From Nymphaea colorata (lineage: Eukaryota; Streptophyta; Magnoliopsida; Nymphaeales; Nymphaeaceae): DNA of 64,000 nt. The notes under the pieces are model-generated. The model ran no database searches. It was not told the DNA's origin and was given only the letters and a program-made list of their open reading frames with translations. A program made the translations under genes and the position numbers. Position 1 is the stretch's first letter, and every line of letters begins with the position of its first letter. The stretch is from positions 22,501,002-22,565,001 of the forward strand of contig NC_045148.1 of the NCBI RefSeq assembly GCF_008831285.2, in the 5' to 3' direction. This document shows, piece after piece, positions 56,391 through 64,000 of the stretch.

Positions 56391-58675
56391 ATGGCAAACA
56401 GAACGAAAGGAAAAGAAGTTGTTTCAGATTCTCCTGCAATAGGCTCTTCATGTAGTGTGGAAGTGGATGAAAGTGATGTTTCAAAGTCTTGTACACAAAC
56501 TGGTGAAGCATTTGCATCCGAAGAACAACCACTATGGAAAGAAATGAAAGCGGTCACTAAAGATGTGGGCAGTGGTGGAAATGTGCATTTCGTATGCAAA
56601 CATTGTCAAGGTACATTTGTAGGATCTTACACAAGAATTAAGGCACATTTGTTGAAGTTGTCAGGTCATGGAATTCGAGGATGTAAAAAAGTTTCTACAG
56701 AAAAAGCTCGAGAGTTCAAGAGGCTGCAAATCGTGCTGATGAAATACACAACAAGAAGAAAACAAGTATTATTGTGACAAATCTTAAAAGTTCTGATAAG
56801 AAAATAAAGACTATAGAGACATGTTTTGATTCTTGCGGAAGGGCAGAAATAGATAAAGTGATTGCTAAGTTTTTCTATTCTAGTTGCATTCCTTTCAATG
56901 TAGCTAGAAATCCATATTGGAAGAAGGCTTGTACTATGCTTGCAAATAGCAAGTTAGCAGGATATCAACCTCCTGGTTCAGAAAGGTTACGCACATCACT
57001 TCTTCTTAATGAAAAAAATGAGGATGAGCAAAGTTTGGAAAGAAAAAAGTTTAAATGGAACACGACTGGGGTATCAATTGTTTCTGATGGGTGGACAGAT
57101 ATTCAAAGACGTCCACTAACTAATTTCATTGCCATTGCACGTGATGAACCAATATTTTTGAAGGCAGTTGATGCGTCTGGAGAATATAAAGATGCAGGAT
57201 ATTTGAAGCAATTATTTGTAGAAGCCATCAAGGAGGTTGGTTCTGATAAGGTGGTGCAGCTCATTACAGACAATGCTGTTGTATGCAAAAGTGCTGGACT
57301 TAGTTTGAGGTATGATTTTCCACATATTTTTTGGAAGGACATATGCAATCCTCCAAGTGAAGATGTAGATCCTAAGGGACATGAACTATTTTCATGGATT
57401 CAAGAGATTGAAAAAGATGTGAGAACTATTAGAAATTTCATCGTTAATCACCAACATGCATTGTCTCTTTTTAGTAGTTATTCTGATTTGAGATTGTTAA
57501 AGGTTGCAGAGACACGATTTGCTTCAATAATTGTCATGTTGAAAAGAATTCAAAGAGTGCGAGATGCACTTTTTCAAATGGTGTTTAGTAGAGAGTGGAG
57601 CTTTTATCGGGTTGAAGATGAGGCTAAAGCTCAAAGTATTAAAAACCTTATTGTTGAAGATAAATGGTGGGATAAAATTGCATATTTTTTGGATTTTACA
57701 GAACCAATTTGGTGCATGTTGAGAGTTGTTGATAAAGATGAGCCTATGCTTCATCAAGTTTACGCAATGTGGGAAAATATGATTGAAGAAATTCAATGTA
57801 TAGTTTTTAAGAAAGAAAAAAAAGACATTGTACTTGATCATTCAGAGTTCTTTGATCGTATAAGTACAATATTAGTTGAAAGATGGGATAAAAGCAATAC
57901 TTCCTTGCATTGCATGGCTCATTCTTTAAATCCCAAATATTACACGAAAAAATGGATTGAAGGAGCTCCTGGACGTGTTACTCCACATCTAGATGATGAG
58001 TTAAACACTCAAGGAATGTCATGTATGGACCGACTTTTTATAGATTCTTATACCAGAACACAAGCTATGTGCGAATATAACAAGTTTTCTTTAGGAGATT
58101 TTAATTCAGAAGGTGCAGCACAAGCAAGAGAAGACATGAGTCCTTTTGATTGGTGGGCATCCTATGGATCAGAAATGCCCGTGCTTCATAAACTTGCTTT
58201 GAGGTTACTATCACAACCTGTTACATCATCGTGTTGTGAAAGAAATTGGAGCATATATGGTCATATACACAACATTAAAAGGAAAAAGCTCACTAGCCAA
58301 CGTGCAGAGGACTTGGTTTATGTGCATTCCAATTTGCGTCTTCTTTCAAGAAAAGAAAATGAATACAGGTATTTCAATATTAGGTTGTTTTGTTTTGCTA
58401 AATTTGTTATGTTGTATTAGTTTTTTTATATTTTTGGGGTACATATTTTTAATTGTTTAATTTTCGTCTTTAATAAATGCAGATGTGGATCATCGCAATA
58501 TTGGGATGTAAATCCAGATGAATTTGATTTCGATGGACAACGCAACTTATATGTTGCTAACATGGATTTTTCTGATCCTGTTATTCCTTCTGAGGCATTT
58601 GATGATGATGATATCATTCCAAGCATTCAAGAAAATCAACATATTGGTGGAAGTGGAAGTGGAAGTGCAACGTAA
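56391..58675 (+). pseudogene. hAT transposase (BED finger, DUF659, hAT C-terminal dimerisation)
   Basis: Exon 1 starts at ATG 56391. A BED-type zinc finger lies at residues ~49-98 (C69-x2-C72, H86, C98 in VHFVCKHCQGTFVGSY and following). A 1-base frameshift near 56731 moves reading to the frame that continues to 58368. The DUF659 region carries VSIVSDGWTDIQRRPL (first catalytic Asp) and VVQLITDNA (second Asp). At ~57335 PHIFW runs straight into KDICNPP: the PC..H segment that members of this family carry here is missing. The C-terminal dimerisation domain is well kept: PFDWWASYG, LALRLLSQPVTSSCCERNWS, RKKLTSQRAEDLVYVHSNLR. An intron at 58369-58482 (GT-AG, 114 bp) splits an Arg codon (AG|A) and leads to exon 2, 58483-58675, acidic and ending GGSGSGSAT. 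The transposase cuts and pastes the element in the nucleus. Here the frameshift and the missing motif argue against activity. Confidence 0.9.
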
Positions 58676-58839
58676 CTCTGTTTTATGAATTATGAATGAT
58701 GATGTAATATCTAATATGTATTGATGTATGGACTATGAAGGCGTTTGATGATGAAGAATATGTATTGATGACTCTATGAACTATGTTTTTTGTGAACTCA
58801 AAACGTACATTTGTTGTTGAATCATGAATGTTGAATTGC

Positions 58840-59030
58840 TTATATATATTCCTTGTTGAATGTTGAATTGATGATATATATTTCTTGTTGAATGTTGAAT
58901 TGATGATATTTCTTGTTGAATGTTGAATTGATGATATATATTTCTTGTTGAATGTTGAATTGATGATATTTCTTGTTGAATGTTGAATTGATGATATATA
59001 TTTGTTCTTGAATTTTGAATTGATGATTGA
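58840..59030. repeat. Minisatellite in the 3' part of the hAT element
   Basis: Units of TTCTTGTTGAATGTTGAATTG followed by GATGATATATA or GATGATAT alternate, giving a two-part higher-order unit of ~60 bp, three to four times. It produces an artefactual repetitive frame on the minus strand. Confidence 0.9.
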
Positions 59031-59197
59031 TAATGATTTCATTATTAGCAAATTGTAATTTTGATCTTGTTATTTAATAATTTTGTGGTTTATATTATTA
59101 TATTTTAAAAATATAAAATACTCTAACCGCACCGCCGCACCTAAATTTTTTGAGATGTGCCGCACCGGCACCCGCACCCCGCACTCAGGTGACATAG

Positions 59198-59205
59198 ATG
59201 GGGAT
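59198..59205. repeat. hAT target-site duplication, right
   Basis: ATGGGGAT, identical to 54463-54470. Confidence 0.85.
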
Positions 59206-59394
59206 AGGGTGAGGCAGGAAAAAGGGAAACACCCAACATTTATTGGCTAAGGCAGTTCCATTTTTCTTCACCTCATATGTCTAATAAGGTTGGAATTAGC
59301 CTTCCACTAGCTGCTATGAAAACAAATCGGTTGAGTCTTTATCTCCTATACTCATTTCAAAACAAGTTCAGATCCGACAAACATATGTATATGT

Positions 59395-59860
59395 ATCATT
59401 TCACATTCTTATTGGATCCCACTGGAACAATGGACTCCCATTATCATTCAACTTATGAAAATGCATGACCAATCTAAACACGTTTGCTGCAAATTTCTGC
59501 ACCAAAAATGGATCCAAAAGCAGGACAAGTGGTAATTGAACTTACTAAATCCATTTACATACATAATCAAAGTGGATTCGCAAGCCCAATTAGTGATGTT
59601 TCATGACGATGGCCAGGTCAGCAATGGGACTTCGTTCGAAATCCAACCAGATGGAGTCCGAGATCCAGAATGGAGAATTCCGAGTGCCACCAGGAAGCAT
59701 TTGGCAACTCACAAAAATACACCTAACTTTTGTTATTATAAAAGCCACAATGTTGTTACCATGATAAACAACTATATATATATATATAATTAGTACCTTT
59801 TAAACGAACTTATACGCTCGCCTATGTTTTCTCGCCTAATCATTGTATAATTAAGTAAAA
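59395..59860. repeat. Dispersed block S, copy 2
   Basis: Collinear with 37960-38270, including AGAATGGAGAATTCC, GCCACCAGGAAGCATT and CGCCTATGTTTTC. This copy contains extra ~100 bp in its middle and a (TA)n tract at 59773-59789. An 85-codon frame here is disrupted in the other copy. Confidence 0.7.
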
Positions 59861-60184
59861 ACAACATCGATTTTAATCTTTTATGATTTTATTCATTAAT
59901 AAAAGGGCATAACTGGTCAGTACATAGTTAACCATGTATGTATGTTATTTCAAGTTGTCACAGTGGCGGATAATGTAAATTAATGAGTTCATTTATTTTG
60001 TTTATAAGGAAACTGCTTTTAGTCTTTTCATTTTAGTAATTATATGTAAGCTATTTAGTAACTAGCAGAAGTTTAGTCTTAATCAACAGTGCTAATATCT
60101 TGTCTTTTCTTCTAATCCCCATATATTTAGATAAACTTTCAAATGTTCCTATCAACTTACCAAATTTTTTGGGATTAGATAGGG
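59861..60184. other. Intergenic, no gene recognised
   Basis: AT-rich, nothing supported. Confidence 0.4.
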
Positions 60185-60545
60185 CTGTACAATTAGTCAA
60201 GCTAACTCAAGCTCGACTCAAACTTGTTCAGTTACACTTGATTTGAAACTCAAGTTTATAAAGGAGTCGAGTTCGAGTTACATGAATTTGACTCTATTTT
60301 TTTTTTAATTTAGATTTTCTATTAATTTTCAAATTTAAAACAAAGAAATTGAAGGAAGAGTTGGTAAAGGAACTTAAACAAGCCAAACTCAAGCCACGAT
60401 TTAGTCTATTGAGTCAACCTTTTGCTGATCTTGTACAGCTTGAGTCGAGCTCAAGGCACGATTTTGGTCCATCGAGACAACCTTTTGCTGATCTTATACA
60501 GCTCGACTCGAGCTTGAGCCCAGCAATGACTCCATGTGTGGAGCT
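60185..60545. repeat. CTCGAG-family MITE-like element with internal ~65-bp duplication
   Basis: Starts AGGGCTGTACAATTAGTC and ends with GGAGCTGCC-like sequence in inverted sense. Inside, CAACCTTTTGCTGATCTTGT and CAACCTTTTGCTGATCTTAT lie ~65 bp apart, a short tandem duplication. Confidence 0.6.
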
Positions 60546-60603
60546 GCCGGAGGACTGGTACTTCTGAGTTGACCACAGAATTGAAGCATTTATTGGAAAT
60601 GAT

Positions 60604-61042
60604 GAAGAAAAATGGAACTGCATTAGCCAATAAATGTTGGATGTTTCCGTAATAGAGTGTCGTCATTGGATATATTTGGTGTAGTGGACTCTGTTTCCCT
60701 TTTTCCTGCCTCAAACCTGTCCTCATTACTCTGGAACCAAGTTTCCCTGTGTGGAAGTATTGTCAATCCGTCTTCACTTTCTTACCAGCTGTTCTTCCAT
60801 TTTCTCTCCTTGACAAACCTGGTGAAGAAAAATGGAACTGCATTAGCCAATAAATGTTGGATGTTTCCGTAATAGAGTGTCGTCATTGGATATATTTGGT
60901 GTGGACTCTGTTTCCCTTTTCCTGCCTCAAACCTGTCCTCATTACTCTGGAACCAAGTTTCCCTGTGTGGAAGTATTGTCAATCTGTCTTCACTTTCTTA
61001 CCAGCTGTTCTTCCATTTTTTCTCTCCTTGACAAACCTGGTG
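60604..61042. repeat. 220-bp tandem duplication, two units
   Basis: 60604-60823 and 60824-61042 are almost identical (GAAGAAAAATGGAACTGCAT ... CTTGACAAACCTGGTG), differing by a 3-base indel, T-run lengths and one or two substitutions. This looks recent. Frames inside differ between the units. Confidence 0.92.
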
Positions 61043-61739
61043 GTGAGTTGTTCACCATAACCTCACTCTCCAAACCAGTCATTTCTTTGCTAGTTTTCAT
61101 TCCATCCAAACAACAAGAATCCTGAAATTTATTTTTTAAATCAAACCTGATATGGACTCACGGTTCTCCCCTTGATTCTTTTTGTTATCAATTGATTCTC
61201 CATCTCCTGCTCTATCTTCTCGCCACCCACAAGCTGGTTGGTCTTCTAGTTACTCTGCAACTGTTGGTCTCCTGTAATCTCTACATTCCAATCTTTCTGG
61301 GTCTAACATTCATTTTCAACTTCCATCTGCCTATGGAGAAACCGAAACTTGTTATCCCCCAATTCAGGTTCTGCTTTTGATCTGGGTCTCTCCTTTATTA
61401 ACTCATTTTTTCCCAATTTTTTTTTCCTTATTCTCTCCCTGCCACTCCTTAGCTCTCCTGACATAATGATAGATCTTCACTTCCTTCAACTCCTTTACTA
61501 AATTTCAATTTTGTTTTCTTTTCTTTTTGGGGGCACTTTGCGAAAGTTTAATGGAAATTGCAAGCTTTCCCATTCGATCATTCCATGCAAAATCGTAAGA
61601 AAAATGAAGAAAGTGTAAAACAGCTTAAAAGTGAATCTATGAAATAGAGTCAGTTGATAGCAAACTTTTTCTGTCAATCCCTTGTCTGAAAGTCTGATTT
61701 CGATAGCAATGTCTTAATCCCAGAGGCGTGTTTCGATAG
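61043..61739. other. Intergenic, pyrimidine-rich, no gene recognised
   Basis: CT/T-rich sequence with a 62-codon frame at 61192-61380 of no recognisable family. Confidence 0.35.
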
Positions 61740-62119
61740 CAATGTCATTCTTCTATAAGTTTCCAATGGAACAGCGAATCACAGTCCAACGAAAGGGCTG
61801 CTTCATCTTTTCCCAAACTCTTGAAGCGATCTTGATTGTTGATGTTCCATTTATCATCTGAATTGAGAGTTGCTGGACATCCACTTCTGAAATCTTGATG
61901 ATGAGAACCAGAGAATTCCACCCATGATCTTGTCGTCGAGGATTTACCATGGAGTGATCGATTATCAGAAACCGAGAAGGTCTGCCATTTTCGAACACCC
62001 TTCTTCCCTCCATTCCACTTCCAAAATTCTTGTCCATGGATTACCAAATATCATAAGTTGTCAAAGTTTGGACCTTCTTGTAGTTAGATGGTTTTTTCTG
62101 CATTTATTATAGTTTAATG
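61740..62119 (-). pseudogene. LINE gag (DUF4283) 5' fragment, inverted copy of 53076-53454
   Basis: The reverse complement matches 53076-53454 over its full length (shared: TTAAACTATAATAAATGCAG, GATATTTGGTAATCCATGG, GGACTGTGATTCGCTG). Minus-strand translation is open over 61745-62047 and contains PFRWTVIRCSIGNL in one frame. The rest of the gag is absent beyond 61740, so only the 5' part was copied. Confidence 0.75.
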
Positions 62120-62990
62120 TGAGATAGCAAGGTGTATATCATCGTGGCTTTATGTTAATATAAATGGTGAAGACACTTATTTTTTCAAATAAGTTGATGA
62201 GAACATTTGAAAATTTATCTAAAGATATGGGAACAGCTAAAATTTGGAAGATCCAAATAAACTATTTAAAACTCATAATTTCAAATCGAGTTCAAAACGA
62301 CAAAATTTGAGTGTCGCGTGTGCACGGACCTTCCCTCTGTTTTAAAAACACATTTCTCATGCCAAAATGTGTTTTAAAACCCAAGTTGCATGTTCAAACA
62401 AGTCGACGAGCGACTAAACGAAAATTGGATTTGAAGACGAGTCCAGAGTGACTGGAAATGGAATCGGCCGTCCATTTTCAACAAAAAAACCTTTTTTTAC
62501 ATTTTAAATAAAAAATATTTTTTATGTAACAGAATTTTTATTTCATTTTACTAGATTTTATTTTATTTTATTTTTTTTTAAAAAAGGGGGAGGGAGAGTT
62601 CACACGTGCGAGCACACCATGCACTCACACAAGCGAGTGCTCTGTGTGCTTGCAAGCGAGCACACCACACGCGCTCGCTCTTGAGCAAGCTCGTGTGCGA
62701 CAAATTTGTCACTTGCGTAAGCGTGCTTATGCACGCGACAATGCTGTCGCACGCCTGTGCGCATCGGCCAACTGTGCTGTCGCGGCAGCGACCTCTTAGA
62801 CACGAGAGCTTCATTTTTTTTAAAAAAAAAAGAGCTATTAGGGGTGTTTTTTGGGTCATTTTGAGTGGGCATTTGCCCTCCCTACACTTGAAAAAGTGAT
62901 TTTCAGGTCTAATGGGCAATCAATACTCATTCAAACCATTTCTTTTTCAAAATAATTCAAAATTATGTGAAATTCGAATGAAAATATTAT
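62120..62990. other. Possible LTR upstream part with GC-rich stretch
   Basis: 62590-62810 is an island rich in GCGAGC, CACACGCG and GTCGC words in AT-rich surroundings, with open frames on both strands that look compositional. TTGAAGACGAGTCCAGAGTG at about 62431-62450 recalls plant Ty3/gypsy LTRs. The borders are unknown. Confidence 0.3.
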
Positions 62991-63560
62991 AAAATAAAAA
63001 AAAAATCAAAATTTGGGTCCAATATCCCCTATAAATCCCCCTCACTTCCCCCCTCTTGGGGAAGAGTGGCCCTAGGGAGAAACCCCAGAATATTCTCTCT
63101 TCAAGACTTAAGGTTTCTCTTGAGCTCTCTCTCTCTCCCTCTTCCTCTTTCCATTTCTCCTCTTCCTCTCCAACTTAGAGCAAGCTACAACTCTCTTGTA
63201 GACATCCTCTTCATTATCTTGGAGATTCTTTCAAGGTAAGTCCAAGATCATTTCAAGCATTGTTGTTCATTTTCTTAAGCCATTTCTCATTAGAGGTATG
63301 TAATCATCATCCCTCTCATTTCTCTCTTATTTTCTTTTCTTCTCATCTTCATCTCCCCATGGCCAAAGGAGATAGCACTCAACCTCTTTTAAGAGACAAG
63401 AGGCTAAGCTCAAGTGCACCGGGAGCAATTCTCTTCTAGAAATTTTTGTTATTTTCTTTTTCAAATTGTAGGAGTCTCAGGTCTACTGCTTTCGAAGAAG
63501 TTGCTTCAGATTTCCAAATCCAGCGGCACCGCTGATGATTGCATCAATGAGACATTTCCT
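62991..63560 (+). promoter_or_regulatory. TATA and CT-rich leader, possible LTR promoter
   Basis: CTATAAATCCCCC near 63030 is followed by an unusually CT-rich leader (63110-63180) and a possible splice donor AAGGTAAGTCC at 63234-63244. The acceptor TTGTAG|GAGTC is near 63472. No coding exon is recognised after it. This is either the 5' end of a gene or an LTR leader. Confidence 0.35.
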
Positions 63561-63769
63561 TGGTACCCCTTATCTTATTTCCTTTAACCACTTCTCAACC
63601 CTATTCAATCCCAACTCTATAGAAAATTTGCCTATGTTGGATAAAATTTTATCAAGTATGGATCATGCTCCACACTCCAACACCATATCACTCAACCGTT
63701 TTTGCCAATCAGACTATGTTATCCAATTAGGTTGAAATATTCGCTTGAGTCAGCAGGTTCATTCAAATC

Positions 63770-63965
63770 TATGCTAAATCAGTTTAATCCAGTTCACATG
63801 TTTTTTTTTTAAACAATGTTTTTTATTAGCTTTTATACATTGTTTATTTATTTTCCAATAAATTCTATTTTTTAATATTTTGTGCTGATTCACAACTAAA
63901 TCGTCTAGATCACCGGATTGGTCGACACATCGAAGAGGCTGATTTACTTCCACTGATCTTCTTTG
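63770..63965. repeat. AT-rich dispersed element, fragment
   Basis: CAGTTTAATCCAGTTCAC, T/A-rich centre with TTATTAGC, then AACTAAATCGTCTAGATCACCGG. It resembles 24020-24200 (GTCAATTTGATCCAGTCCAC ... CCGGTGATTTAGATG). Confidence 0.5.
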
Positions 63966-64000
63966 TCCCAAGCCTGTGTGTTTTACAAATTATTGCACTT

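Larger units (their letters stand above)
54471..59197 (+). mobile_element. hAT-superfamily DNA transposon, 4727 bp, nearly full length
   Basis: Bounded by perfect 8-bp direct repeats ATGGGGAT. Termini CAATGATACCTGGGTGCG (54471-54488) and, inverted from the right, CTATGTCACCTGAGTGCG (59180-59197) match at 14 of 18 positions. GC-rich subterminal regions on both sides are packed with GGGTGCGG/CCGCACC words, probably transposase-binding sites (54480-54660 and 59125-59190). In order follow a CT-rich leader (54720-55055), ~1.3 kb without coding sequence, the transposase gene (56391-58675, one small intron) and a minisatellite in the 3' region (58840-59030). Any transcript leader or intron before 56391 is inferred only. 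The transposase is broken, so the element is non-autonomous now, though its ends may still be movable by a related transposase. Confidence 0.88.

Noticed and set aside
58683-59051. 122-codon minus-strand frame with repeated ISSIQHSTRN
   Set aside because: Translation of the minisatellite inside the hAT element, not a protein gene.
1-64000. tRNA, rRNA and CRISPR arrays
   Set aside because: No cloverleaf with matching A and B boxes, no rRNA-like sequence and no spaced direct repeats of CRISPR type were seen by eye. The genome is a plant, so CRISPR is not expected. A tRNAscan-type search would settle the tRNA question.

Overview
The window is nuclear DNA from a flowering plant. The signs are GT-AG introns, TATA promoters, a coiled-coil NB-ARC (CNL) resistance-gene remnant, leucine-rich-repeat receptor kinases (LRR-RLKs) of the non-RD immune type, and hAT, CACTA-like, Copia and LINE remnants. 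It is AT-rich, full of microsatellites, and has two 100-N scaffold gaps (10348-10447 and 46988-47087). The species cannot be told from the sequence alone.

Layout. 0-10 kb: two decayed CNL pieces on the minus strand (130-657 and 5400-6731) among MITE-like elements, microsatellites and low-complexity DNA. 10-24 kb: a candidate small secreted peptide gene (11624-11842) with a TATA box, a CACTA-type terminus (14167), an imperfect tandem duplication of non-coding DNA (16.75-19.2 kb) and the first copy of a dispersed block called R here (21.0-23.4 kb). 24-52 kb: three head-to-tail LRR-RLK copies, A (24897-27335), B (34348-37913) and C (48168-52088). All are broken. They share about 600 bp of upstream sequence, and B and C share an intron that splits the Glu codon of the kinase APE motif. 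Between them lie more R copies, a Copia gag remnant with its LTR (30.5-31.75 kb) and a possible three-exon small gene (43337-43989). 53-62 kb: a LINE-type gag (DUF4283) fragment into which a 4727-bp hAT element inserted (54471-59197, perfect 8-bp target duplication, 18-bp imperfect inverted termini). A second copy of the gag 5' part lies in inverted orientation at 61740-62119. 62-64 kb: a GC-rich stretch and a TATA/CT-rich leader that may be an LTR.

Reading together: this is a receptor-gene cluster (cell-surface LRR-RLK plus intracellular CNL) in the birth-and-death phase of its evolution. Copies were made by segmental duplication including promoter and flanks, and were then broken by stops, frameshifts, deletions and transposon insertion. 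No intact large protein-coding gene was found. The only two unbroken coding candidates are small. I found no new multi-gene system. The items most worth a second look are the complementary kinase lesions in A, B and C, the well-delimited hAT element whose transposase lacks a stretch that usually carries a Cys/His motif, the inverted gag pair around it, and the two small genes.
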